A stretch of DNA of 35,416 nt from Blautia wexlerae (GTDB taxonomy: Bacteria; Bacillota; Clostridia; Lachnospirales; Lachnospiraceae): positions 1-35,416 of the forward strand of contig NZ_JAAIMY010000031.1 in NCBI RefSeq assembly GCF_013300825.1, in the 5' to 3' direction. Numbering within the stretch: the stretch's first letter is position 1; each line of letters begins with the position of its first letter. Shown here in pieces: positions 24,350 through 32,419 of this stretch. Both the position numbers and the translations under genes were made by a program. The notes below the pieces were generated by a model. The model did not search any database, had not been told where the DNA came from, and worked only from the letters and a program-made list of their open reading frames with translations.

Positions 24350-26026
24350 TTATACATCAACTTCCAGACTTCCATTGCGAATCTGTACTGACGGCAGCTG
24401 CAAAATCCTGTCTTCTTTATATCTCTCATAAAAAAGTTCCCTGAGTGTCACCACTGCTTTCTTTTTTCCGGACATACGGTTTTCCATCAGCCCTGTAATA
24501 TATTCTCCCACCGAAGAATTATCCTCACCCTTCCACTGCAGGATTTCTGCTGCATTCTCTGCTTCAAATACATACAGGTCCTCTCCCACAAAAGCTTCCT
24601 GTTTCAGATAATCCAATATCTGTCTCCACCGTCCATCCTCTGCAAGCGTCTTTCCGATAATCAGAACCTGCAGATGTCCCATATCCAGCATTTTTTTCTG
24701 AGAACGATTATACGCCTGCTCAATCTGTTCAAAATTCCTGCCACTGATCTGTAAAACTCCGGCATCTCTGTCTGTCTCACCCTTCTCCTGTCCGGTAGCC
24801 TCAGACATATCCGGCATTCCATAGGTCAGAAGAAAACCTTCCGAAGAAGCATCTGCGCCAAGTGCCATGGGATATGCCCTCTTTTCCGGCTCCACTGCCG
24901 CGCCACAGCCTCCCAGAAACACAGAACAGATCAGAACCCCGGCCACTGTAGCCGATATCTTTTTCTTATGTTTTCTTTTTCCTCTGAGAAACAGATAAAT
25001 ATGACAGATAAAAATCCCCGGCACAAAAATGTATCCCAGATACCATCCGAAATAATCCAGGATTCCTTTTCCCTCCTCCTCGAGAAGAGAAATCAGAAAA
25101 ATCATTGCAGGCATCCAGAACCGGCCTGTACCCAGATGTGCCCTTCGGACGATCTGATGTCCATAATGCAGCAGACTGCCCACCGAAAAAAGCAGACTAT
25201 ACAGAAGAAACCCCATCCATATCACGTCGAAACGTGCCAGCACATTTCCCGGCAAATCTGCCCCGTCCAGTAATGGCAGCACCGGATATCTCTCCAGCCT
25301 TACCCTGTCATAACCCAGAACTGCAGGAAGCAGAACTTCCATTCCCACAAGGATTCCTCCAATCGTCAGGATTGCCCACATTGCAGTCTTACCTGCACTT
25401 CCATATTTCTCAACATCTCCCATCAGAAACGGCAGAAGACCAAGAGCAGAAAAAGCACACACTGCACCATAAAAAGACCGCACCATATTCTCCATGGTAA
25501 GATGATCTCTCTGCACCATTTCCACCAGATATTTTCCCTCCATCTGAGGTATGCAAAGCACCATCATAAGCAAAATCCCGCCGGAAAGCAGACCTCCGGA
25601 AACCTCTGCCATCCTCCCCCTTCCCGGCATTCCTTTTCTGCTTCCCACTGAGCATACCAGAATTGCCCAGAATGCGATCCAGCGTCCTGACACTCCCGTG
25701 ATCAGGCTTGCAGGAACCAATGTTCTCAGAAGTGCAAGCAGATATCCCCCGGACATCAATATATATAATAGAAAGAACACTCCTGTGATCCTGCCGGCCA
25801 CTTTCCCTGCAGCTTTCACCAGATCATCAAAAGCAGGTGTCAGCCGGATTAGAATGATAACATAGAAACAAAAGAACACCATCGCCGCCACTATTCCCAA
25901 TACAGCACTCAGTCCATTCATCCCGTCTCTGCCGGGAATACAGAGCAGAAAAGGTGCCAGCAGTCCCAATATCATCTGTCTGTACAACTGCCGATGTGAA
26001 ATCCTGTTATTTTCTGCAAATTTCAT
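24350..26026 (-). CDS. GerAB-GerAC fusion, germinant receptor subunit
   Basis: 558 residues. The first 350 match GerAB, an APC-superfamily transporter-like subunit with about ten membrane helices. A basic loop (RGKRKHKKK) leads into a GerAC lipoprotein signal sequence (VLICSVFLGGC, Cys near 372) with no start codon between them, so the two are one reading frame. The GerAC part is only about 186 residues: it keeps the N-terminal domain (ending VTLRELFYERYKEDRILQLPSV) and lacks the usual C-terminal half. The ATG at 26026 overlaps the gerAA stop (ATGA), 8 nt after AAGGAG. Known GerA receptors sense nutrients in the spore inner membrane. Whether the internal lipobox is processed is open. Confidence 0.85.
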   Translation of the reverse strand: MKFAENNRISHRQLYRQMILGLLAPFLLCIPGRDGMNGLSAVLGIVAAMVFFCFYVIILIRLTPAFDDLVKAAGKVAGRITGVFFLLYILMSGGYLLALLRTLVPASLITGVSGRWIAFWAILVCSVGSRKGMPGRGRMAEVSGGLLSGGILLMMVLCIPQMEGKYLVEMVQRDHLTMENMVRSFYGAVCAFSALGLLPFLMGDVEKYGSAGKTAMWAILTIGGILVGMEVLLPAVLGYDRVRLERYPVLPLLDGADLPGNVLARFDVIWMGFLLYSLLFSVGSLLHYGHQIVRRAHLGTGRFWMPAMIFLISLLEEEGKGILDYFGWYLGYIFVPGIFICHIYLFLRGKRKHKKKISATVAGVLICSVFLGGCGAAVEPEKRAYPMALGADASSEGFLLTYGMPDMSEATGQEKGETDRDAGVLQISGRNFEQIEQAYNRSQKKMLDMGHLQVLIIGKTLAEDGRWRQILDYLKQEAFVGEDLYVFEAENAAEILQWKGEDNSSVGEYITGLMENRMSGKKKAVVTLRELFYERYKEDRILQLPSVQIRNGSLEVDV

Positions 26027-27525
26027 GAAAGTGGCTCCTTTCTCTTCAAACGGATTCTCTGTTCTTCTCTGGCATAAAGCGGTCTTCTCCATCTCATACG
26101 AAGCGGTGCTCTCCAGATGCCTTCTCCTTTTTCTTCATGAGGATCCTTCTTTATAAAAGGCACCAGATAAGGGACTCCGAAACTCGACAGCCCTGCCAGA
26201 TGCGCTATGGTCAGATACACACCAAGGACAATACCATAGATTCCCAGATAACCTCCCAGAATGAGAAATACATATTTCAGTAACCGGAATGCTGCAGCAA
26301 ATTCCTCATTGGGTACAGTCATTGATCCAAGCGCAGTCAAAGCCACAATCATGACCACGATCGGACTCACCAGATTTGCCTCTACCGCCGCCTGCCCGAT
26401 CACAAGACCTCCCACGATCCCGATGGCATTTCCCAGTGTACCCGGAACTCTCACACCCGCCTCCCTGATCAGTTCAAAAGACAGCTCCAGAAAGATCAGC
26501 TCTGTCACACTTGAGAAAGGTACTCCTTCTCTTGCCTGCGCCAGAGACAAAATCAGCGCAGAGGGAAGAATCTGTGTATGAAACCGGATCACAGCCAGAT
26601 AAAGTCCCGGCAGAACCGTTGCCATGATCACAGCCAGATACCTGAGTGTTCTTAAAAAAGATGCCATCTCAAACCGATGATACCAGTCCTCACTGCTTTC
26701 CATAAAACTGTTAAAATTTCCCGGCAGGATCAAAGCCTCGGGAGAATTGTCACACAGTATCACAACCTTACCGTTCAGAATTTCCTGCACTGCCCTGTCC
26801 GGCCTCTGCGTTGTCTGATACTGCGGAAACGGAGAATACCAGACATCTTCTGTCAGTTGTTCCAGCATCCCGCTGTCCAGTATCCCGTCAATCCTGAATC
26901 TCCCCAGACGTTCTTTTACCTGTTCAAGAAGTTCTTCATGTACCAGATCCTCCATATACAATACCTGCGTCAACGTATGCGTACGCACTCCTGTGTAATA
27001 TTCCTCGACCTTCAGCCTGGTATCCCGAAGTCGTTTCCTCACCAGTGCACTGTTACTCTTCACACTGTCAGAAAATCCTTCCCTGGAACCGCGGAGCACT
27101 TTTTCCGATTCTGCCTCCATCACCCCCATGGAAGGATAACCTTTACTGGAGATTTTCATCGCCCTGTCATAGCCATCTATAAAAAAAACTGCATTCCCTG
27201 CCAGCATGGCAGCCAGCGCTTCATTCATATCTGTCAGTTTCTTTACATCTGCAATCCCCAGACTGTTATTCTTAATAAATTCCTGGATCTGCTCCGGGGA
27301 AATCTCCCAGAAATGATTGATCATCTTTCCAATGGCAGAATCATCCAGCATCATATTGGAAACTGCAACTTCTATATAGACCATCAGGCAGTCCACCTTC
27401 TGTTTCTCCCCCAGCCTCATGGAACGGATAAGAATATCACTGCATTTCTCCAGCCTGCTTCTCAGATATTTTTCATTTTCCCGCAGATTTGCAGAAATCT
27501 TTCTCTGATTTTCTGCTTCTTTCAC
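26023..27525 (-). CDS. gerAA: spore germination protein GerAA
   Basis: 500 residues. The hydrophilic cytoplasmic N-terminal domain (about 1-280; hallmark VEEYYTGVRTHTLTQVLYME begins near 175) is followed by a C-terminal membrane domain (about 290-450), with LPGLYLAVIRFHTQILP and a hydrophobic GIVGGLVIGQAAVEANLVSP segment. GerAA forms a pentameric ion channel in the spore inner membrane with GerAB and GerAC. No ATG start exists near the N-terminus. The GTG at 27525 has GGGG 8 nt upstream; the GTG at 27534 overlaps that site and is the alternative. The stop overlaps the next gene's start by ATGA, indicating coupled translation. Confidence 0.93.
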   Translation of the reverse strand: MKEAENQRKISANLRENEKYLRSRLEKCSDILIRSMRLGEKQKVDCLMVYIEVAVSNMMLDDSAIGKMINHFWEISPEQIQEFIKNNSLGIADVKKLTDMNEALAAMLAGNAVFFIDGYDRAMKISSKGYPSMGVMEAESEKVLRGSREGFSDSVKSNSALVRKRLRDTRLKVEEYYTGVRTHTLTQVLYMEDLVHEELLEQVKERLGRFRIDGILDSGMLEQLTEDVWYSPFPQYQTTQRPDRAVQEILNGKVVILCDNSPEALILPGNFNSFMESSEDWYHRFEMASFLRTLRYLAVIMATVLPGLYLAVIRFHTQILPSALILSLAQAREGVPFSSVTELIFLELSFELIREAGVRVPGTLGNAIGIVGGLVIGQAAVEANLVSPIVVMIVALTALGSMTVPNEEFAAAFRLLKYVFLILGGYLGIYGIVLGVYLTIAHLAGLSSFGVPYLVPFIKKDPHEEKGEGIWRAPLRMRWRRPLYAREEQRIRLKRKEPLS

Positions 27526-27576
27526 AGTTTTCACCCCATTTCACAGATAAACCCAATCATAAACTTTTCAACAAAA

Positions 27577-27599
27577 AAGAGAGGCTTCTCACCTCTCTT
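27577..27599 (-). terminator. terminator of the ispE-gntR operon
   Basis: AAGAGAGG (27577-27584) and CCTCTCTT (27592-27599) form an 8-bp stem with a 7-nt loop, followed by six T on the minus strand. It lies about 35 bp after the gntR stop and about 50 bp before gerAA. Confidence 0.75.
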
Positions 27600-27632
27600 A
27601 GAATTTCCATATATTCATAGATTATACACCGA

Positions 27633-28352
27633 TCATCTGCGTCCTCTGGTTTTCTCTCTCCCGGCACGTTCCTGTTCTGCATTCTCTGCCTCAATAGAGC
27701 GCATGATAGCCATTCTCTGATTCTCAATATGCTGAAAAGAAAGCTCTCTGGCACGTTCCACATCACGTTCCCGGATTGCCTTTGTCAGCTCCTCATGCTC
27801 CTTCACAAGCACATCCCTGGTTTCACCTTCCTTGAGATACTCCACACGATAACGGTAAATCTGCTCTCTCATATTATTAAGCACCTGGATCAGTCTCTTA
27901 TTATCCGATGCCTGATAAATAATCTCATGAAAAGCAACATCCGCTTCCGCAAGCTTAACAAGATTTCCTTCCGCAATAGTATGTTCAAATTCTTTGGCAG
28001 CAAGCCATAGTCTGCCCATCTCCTCTTCTGTCATACGTGCACAGGCCTTCTCAATAGCTACGTTCTCAAGTGCAATACGAACCTCCAGAACATCATTCAG
28101 ATCCTTCTCTGTAATGTTCGCAACCTGAGCTCCGCGTCTCGGGATCATAACTACAAGTCCTTCCTGCTCCAGCTTACGCATGGCTTCCCTGATCGGAGTC
28201 CGGCTCACACCAAGTCTCTCCGCCAGGGCGATCTCCATCAGCCTCTCACCCGGCTTCAGTTCTCCTTTAAGGATTGCCTGGCGCAATGTATTAAACACCA
28301 CATCTCTCAATGGAAGATATTCATTCATGTTCACCGAAAACTCACTTGTCAT
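27633..28352 (-). CDS. GntR family regulator, FadR/FCD subfamily
   Basis: 239 residues. The winged-helix DNA-binding domain (about 10-75) shows the family pattern: LRQAILKGELKPGERL, LAERLGVSRTPIREAMRKLE and the wing IPRRGAQVA. An all-helical FCD ligand domain (about 85-215) follows; metal ligands typical of FCD regulators are visible in ADVAFHEI, KEHEEL and SFQHIENQR. The effector is unknown, usually an organic acid. The ATG at 28352 lies 8 nt after AGGAGGG and overlaps the ispE stop (ATGA), so the two are translationally coupled. A palindrome TTGTATACAA just after the operon promoter fits an autoregulatory operator. Confidence 0.93.
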   Translation of the reverse strand: MTSEFSVNMNEYLPLRDVVFNTLRQAILKGELKPGERLMEIALAERLGVSRTPIREAMRKLEQEGLVVMIPRRGAQVANITEKDLNDVLEVRIALENVAIEKACARMTEEEMGRLWLAAKEFEHTIAEGNLVKLAEADVAFHEIIYQASDNKRLIQVLNNMREQIYRYRVEYLKEGETRDVLVKEHEELTKAIRERDVERARELSFQHIENQRMAIMRSIEAENAEQERAGREKTRGRR

Positions 28353-29221
28353 TTGTGTTTCCCTCCTGTTTTCGTCACTTCTGTTGCAAAAACTGTCTTT
28401 GCCAGTCCACTCTCTCTGAGTACCGCCGCAGCTGCTTCCATCTTCTCACGGTCATCAAAAATACCAAACACCGTCGGACCGCTGCCACTCATCATTGCTT
28501 TAAGCGCTCCATTATCCTCCATCAGATCCTTAATCTCACCGATCACAGGATATTTTTCAATAATTCCCGGTTCAAAAACATTCCCCATCTTCTCAGTCAT
28601 TGTCAGAAGATCACCATTTTCAATATCCCTGATCATTCCGTCAATATCCGGATGTGATGAAATCTTATCTAACTGCAGGCTCTCATATGCCATTTTGGTA
28701 GATACACTGATCCCCGGTTTTCCGATCAGCACGAAACAGTCGGGAATCTGTGCGATTCTGGTAAGCTTCTCGCCAATCCCTTCTGCCAGGGCAGTCCCAC
28801 GCATAATACAATAAGGAACATCTGCACCAATGTTTACCGCCCGGTCCATCAGTTCTCTCTCACTGAGTCCCAGTTTAAACAATCGGTTAATCCCCACCAT
28901 AGCAGCAGCAGCATCTGAACTTCCGCCTGCCATGCCTGCTGCCACAGGGATAAATTTCTCCAGACAGATATCAACGCCTTCCTTCACCTGAAACTCATCC
29001 ATCAGAAGCTTCGCAGCTTTATATACCAGATTTCGTTCATCACTGGGAATATACGGATAATTTACAGACAGAGAAATCCCAGGTTTCTTAACCTTCTTCA
29101 TTTTCAGGACATCATACATCTGAATGGTCTGCATGATCATACGGACTTCATGATATCCGTCCTCTCTCTTTCTTAGAATATCCAGTCCCAGATTTATCTT
29201 AGCCAGTGCACGTAAACGCAT
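28349..29221 (-). CDS. ispE: 4-(cytidine 5'-diphospho)-2-C-methyl-D-erythritol kinase
   Basis: 290-residue GHMP kinase of the MEP isoprenoid pathway. LRALAKINLGLDI near the N-terminus holds the substrate-binding Lys8. The glycine-rich ATP loop PVAAGMAGGSSDAAAA lies near residue 97, the catalytic Asp in NIGADVPYC near 135, and MSGSGPTVFG is motif 3. Length is typical. The ATG at 29221 follows GGAGGG. Its stop overlaps the gntR start. Confidence 0.96.
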   Translation of the reverse strand: MRLRALAKINLGLDILRKREDGYHEVRMIMQTIQMYDVLKMKKVKKPGISLSVNYPYIPSDERNLVYKAAKLLMDEFQVKEGVDICLEKFIPVAAGMAGGSSDAAAAMVGINRLFKLGLSERELMDRAVNIGADVPYCIMRGTALAEGIGEKLTRIAQIPDCFVLIGKPGISVSTKMAYESLQLDKISSHPDIDGMIRDIENGDLLTMTEKMGNVFEPGIIEKYPVIGEIKDLMEDNGALKAMMSGSGPTVFGIFDDREKMEAAAAVLRESGLAKTVFATEVTKTGGKHK

Positions 29222-29259
29222 AAATCCCTCCGCTTATCCTTCGTTATATTCTCTGTACT

Positions 29260-29269
29260 TTGTATACAA
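29260..29269. promoter_or_regulatory. candidate GntR (FCD) operator
   Basis: Perfect 10-bp palindrome TTGTATACAA. It falls about 20 bp downstream of the -10 box of the ispE-gntR promoter, where repressor binding would block transcription. GTnnAC-cored palindromes of this type are typical sites of FCD-class GntR proteins, and one is encoded by this operon. Regulator assignment is inference. Confidence 0.5.
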
Positions 29270-29286
29270 TAAAAAGCTTTGTACAT

Positions 29287-29315
29287 ATTTTAAATCATTT
29301 CTTCTCTGTTTTCAA
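29287..29315 (-). promoter_or_regulatory. promoter of the ispE-gntR operon
   Basis: On the minus strand TTGAAA (29315-29310), a 17-bp spacer and TAAAAT (29292-29287). The leader to the ispE start at 29221 is about 60 nt and includes the TTGTATACAA palindrome. Confidence 0.65.
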
Positions 29316-29351
29316 TATGTGCCTTTTTATTTTTCATGGAAAATTTTTTCA

Positions 29352-30911
29352 TTACTCCGGCACCTGTTTTACCAGAATTAACTGCTGCCCCGGTTCCACA
29401 TCTTTTTCATCAAGACCGTTTACATTACAGATTTCATCCACAGTCGTATAGAACTTTCTGGCAATATCCCACAAAGTATCCCCGGCTTTCACAATATAAA
29501 CCGTAATTCCCGGCATGCTCTCAATTTTTTTGCAGTCCAACGGTTTTTCCTCCACAGACTCAATAATCTGCTCTTCCCACTGTCTGAGCACCAGTGCATT
29601 CAGTCCTGCAGTCACCTTAATCTCAATTTCATCTCCATCTGCCATTGCCGCAGAAAGCTGTTCCAGATCTGCCTGAAGAAAATACGTACAGTCCTGCCCG
29701 ATACCCTTCGCCTCGATCAGATGCGTAAACGGAAGCATCGCGTCCATGGAATAAAACGGCATCTCATCATTTCCGATAATATACAGAATCTTAAGCACTA
29801 TAATTCCCTCTGCCAGAATACCCTTATCCGTAATCCTGGTCTTATCTATTTTTACTTTACCGATACTATGACAGAGCTGCAAAACTTTTCCCTGGCTCTC
29901 TTTAACTTCTATCCGGTCTGTCAGTCTGCATTTCGAGGAGTTTCGCACAAGAAGACTCTCCAGCATTCTTTTTTTGCCATACAGTACACATTCCTTTAGC
30001 GGGCTGTATGCATCCAGAAGCAATTCATGTTCTTCCTCCCTGTACATCTTCATATTCAGTTCCAGAACCGCATCCACCTGCAGGATCCTTTCTTCCCCGT
30101 CTGTATCCGGTTTCACTTCCATCCCCTTATGGATCAGCATTGGCTCTATATGCGGGATCAGATTCTCCTCACAGCCGCTGCACTCCATTTCACTGTTAAA
30201 TGGCATGGTATATTCCAGCCATTGCGGTGGATTTTCTTCCTCAGATCCTGTATATATCAGAAAGACCGCCAGTTCCCCCTTTACCTGAAGTTTATTTTCC
30301 TTCGGGCGCAGTTCGAGATTCCGCGGTTCAATAGTATACCATAAAAGTTCCTCCACATTTGGTCTGTTTGACGCAAGCACAATATCATCCCTGATCCGCA
30401 GAGTATCTTTTTTATGTATACACAGACTCATAAGCTGAATCGGCTTCTTCTTTACCGAAACTTCTGGATCATCCAGTGAAACAGGGACCTCCATTTTCTC
30501 CAGTTCATCTACCTCTGCATAGAAGGTCACGATTGCCTTGAGATTCAGTTTTCTGGAATGGATCACATGGGCACTGAGGTCCTCGATCTCCCAGTTCAGA
30601 CACAGTTTATCGCCACCTTCGATTCCCTCCAGATTAATATCCTCATCCACAGGAAGCTTCGCAGAAAGACTGCAGATCCTGCCCTCTTTTTCCCCTACAT
30701 AAAGCAAATCCACATTCAAAGTTCCCTTAAGAAACGCCTTCCCTTCACTGAGGCGCACTTCATCCATAGAGACATCCGTTTTACTCTGTACCAGCCTTCC
30801 AATGTCCGGTTTGACATCCGGTACATTATAATCCTCATCAAAAGTCACCTGGGTCACTGCTTTATTCTTCACATGCAGCATCTGAACACTTTCTTTTTTT
30901 AATTTCACCAT
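29352..30911 (-). CDS. sipL: SipL-like spore morphogenetic protein (SPOCS/DUF3794 repeats plus LysM)
   Basis: 519 residues. It contains repeated SPOCS (DUF3794) domains across about 1-450, for example KAFLKGTLNVDLLYVGEKEG, VKGELAVFLIYTGSEEENP and LAEGIIVLKILYIIGNDEMP. A C-terminal LysM domain follows (about 470-516, VYIVKAGDTLWDIARKFY). This architecture and length match Clostridial SipL, which binds the SpoIVA ATPase through its LysM domain and is needed to encase the forespore in coat. I chose the ATG at 30911, 7 nt after AAGGA; the frame extends to 30965 without a site. It is presumably made in the mother cell, but I could not identify a sigma-E promoter with confidence. Confidence 0.9.
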   Translation of the reverse strand: MVKLKKESVQMLHVKNKAVTQVTFDEDYNVPDVKPDIGRLVQSKTDVSMDEVRLSEGKAFLKGTLNVDLLYVGEKEGRICSLSAKLPVDEDINLEGIEGGDKLCLNWEIEDLSAHVIHSRKLNLKAIVTFYAEVDELEKMEVPVSLDDPEVSVKKKPIQLMSLCIHKKDTLRIRDDIVLASNRPNVEELLWYTIEPRNLELRPKENKLQVKGELAVFLIYTGSEEENPPQWLEYTMPFNSEMECSGCEENLIPHIEPMLIHKGMEVKPDTDGEERILQVDAVLELNMKMYREEEHELLLDAYSPLKECVLYGKKRMLESLLVRNSSKCRLTDRIEVKESQGKVLQLCHSIGKVKIDKTRITDKGILAEGIIVLKILYIIGNDEMPFYSMDAMLPFTHLIEAKGIGQDCTYFLQADLEQLSAAMADGDEIEIKVTAGLNALVLRQWEEQIIESVEEKPLDCKKIESMPGITVYIVKAGDTLWDIARKFYTTVDEICNVNGLDEKDVEPGQQLILVKQVPE

Positions 30912-31014
30912 AAGCCAATCCTTTCCCTGATACATTTTACCTACGGCAAATCCTCTTAAATACATTATTTACGAGGATTGCTATAAAAAAACAGTCAACA
31001 TACACTATCCATGA

Positions 31015-31428
31015 TCATCCATCTGTAAACTGCACAGGCTTCTGCGTATCCGCAATCTTGAGAACAATGCAGGGATAGGACGGTTCACTGCCGGTCTCTT
31101 TCTCATCAGGTCCCACCAGCCTGGTTTTGCAGAATATCCCGTTCTCCGATTCGGAAACCTCCTCCACCTGAATACTGTAACCTCCGCTAAGCTGCTCTCC
31201 ATACCCTTTCATCAGATATCGGACATCTCCCACCTGATAAGTCATATAAAAAGCCTTCTCCTTCTTCTGTTCCATCAGTTCCACAACCTCCCGGGGAATT
31301 TCCTCCTGTTTCATGACTGTATAGTCCAGAGGTGTACGCTCTCCTTCTTCAATCCTGATAAATCTGCATCCCGATAACACTGCCGTCAACATCAGCACAC
31401 AGATCAGCGCACCTGCCTTCCTGCTCAT
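31015..31428 (-). CDS. PrcB-domain lipoprotein
   Basis: 137 residues with lipobox AVLSGC (Cys21), so exported and lipid-anchored. The mature part resembles the PrcB C-terminal domain, with YLMKGYGEQLSGGYSIQVEE and a SYPCIVLKI strand near the end. PrcB was first described as a subunit of a Treponema surface protease complex; in Firmicutes such proteins stand alone and are uncharacterised. The ATG at 31428 follows a G-rich GGGGG site. It lies 103 bp upstream of sipL on the same strand, so a link to the spore envelope is possible but unproven. Confidence 0.75.
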   Translation of the reverse strand: MSRKAGALICVLMLTAVLSGCRFIRIEEGERTPLDYTVMKQEEIPREVVELMEQKKEKAFYMTYQVGDVRYLMKGYGEQLSGGYSIQVEEVSESENGIFCKTRLVGPDEKETGSEPSYPCIVLKIADTQKPVQFTDG

Positions 31429-31502
31429 AATGCACCCCCGCTATCTCCTTACTATAGCAATTTTATGCCTGCCATACTCCGGTTATTACCCCAAAAACTA
31501 TC

Positions 31503-31531
31503 TTGCAGGATATCTCATAATTCCGTATAAT
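31503..31531 (+). promoter_or_regulatory. promoter of the acyltransferase gene
   Basis: TTGCAG at 31503-31508, a 17-bp spacer and a perfect TATAAT at 31526-31531. The leader to the ATG at 31638 is about 100 nt. Confidence 0.7.
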
Positions 31532-31637
31532 ATACCTGTCAGAAGATAAAATATTTTATCCCTGAGTAAATATACGGATAATTATATGGGCAGTTCCGGG
31601 AAATAATACTCCGGAATACCCGGAAAGGAATTTAATA

Positions 31638-32384
31638 ATGATACGATTTATTCTCGTCTGTATCGTGGTGATCGGATATCTGATCCTCTCCATCCCCATT
31701 CTTCTGGTGGAATGGATCATAGGCAAATTCTCTCCTGTGACCAAAGATATCAGTTCTCTTCGGATCATCCAGGCAGTATTCCGTTTTATCCTTCGGATCA
31801 CTGGTGCCAAAATCACTGTGATCGGAGAAGAAAATGTGCCCAGGGACATCCCTGTACTGTATATCGGAAACCACAGAAGCTACTTCGATATACTTCTCAC
31901 GTACTCACGCTGTCCGATCCGCACAGGCTACATTGCCAAGAAAGAAATGGAAAAAATCCCACTTCTGTCTACATGGATGCGCTATCTCCACTGTCTTTTC
32001 CTTGACAGGGCAGATATCAAACAGGGACTTAAGACCATACTTACAGCAGTAGACAAAGTAAAATCCGGCATTTCCATCTGTATCTTCCCTGAAGGTACCA
32101 GAAACAGAAATGAGGATGAACTTGATATGCTTCCATTCCATGAAGGAAGCTTCAAGATTGCAACAAAGGCCAAATGTCCGATCATCCCGGTCGCTATCAG
32201 TAATTCTGCCAACATCTTTGAAGCACATTTTCCCAAAATAACTCCTGTCAGAGTTGTAGTAGAATATGGCAGACCAATTTACCCGGATGAACTGAGTAAA
32301 GAAGATAAGAAACATATCGGCGAATACACTCAGAACATCATCCATGAAATGCTGGAAAAGAACAAATCTCTTACCGAAGATTAA
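31638..32384 (+). CDS. plsC: 1-acyl-sn-glycerol-3-phosphate acyltransferase
   Basis: 248 residues. An N-terminal membrane helix (FILVCIVVIGYLILSIPILLV) is followed by the PlsC/LPLAT acyltransferase fold. The HX4D catalytic motif is NHRSYFD near residue 77 and the glycerol-phosphate-binding motif is FPEGTRNR near 150. The protein would acylate lysophosphatidate to phosphatidate at the inner membrane face. Length is typical of PlsC. The ATG at 31638 follows AAAGGA. It is monocistronic and convergent with the recombinase gene, only 35 bp apart, and I see no clear terminator between them. Confidence 0.9.
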   Translation: MIRFILVCIVVIGYLILSIPILLVEWIIGKFSPVTKDISSLRIIQAVFRFILRITGAKITVIGEENVPRDIPVLYIGNHRSYFDILLTYSRCPIRTGYIAKKEMEKIPLLSTWMRYLHCLFLDRADIKQGLKTILTAVDKVKSGISICIFPEGTRNRNEDELDMLPFHEGSFKIATKAKCPIIPVAISNSANIFEAHFPKITPVRVVVEYGRPIYPDELSKEDKKHIGEYTQNIIHEMLEKNKSLTED

Positions 32385-32419
32385 TTCCGGTCAGAAGGTA
32401 TCCGGCCCAAATCCTTTTA

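Noticed and set aside
26677..27720. Open frame of 347 codons on the plus strand
   Set aside because: Antisense to gerAA and the end of gntR; His/Phe/Pro-rich shadow composition, no family signature.
31556..31874. Overlapping open frames on the minus strand antisense to the acyltransferase start
   Set aside because: They are shadows of plsC and its leader; no ribosome site or family motif.
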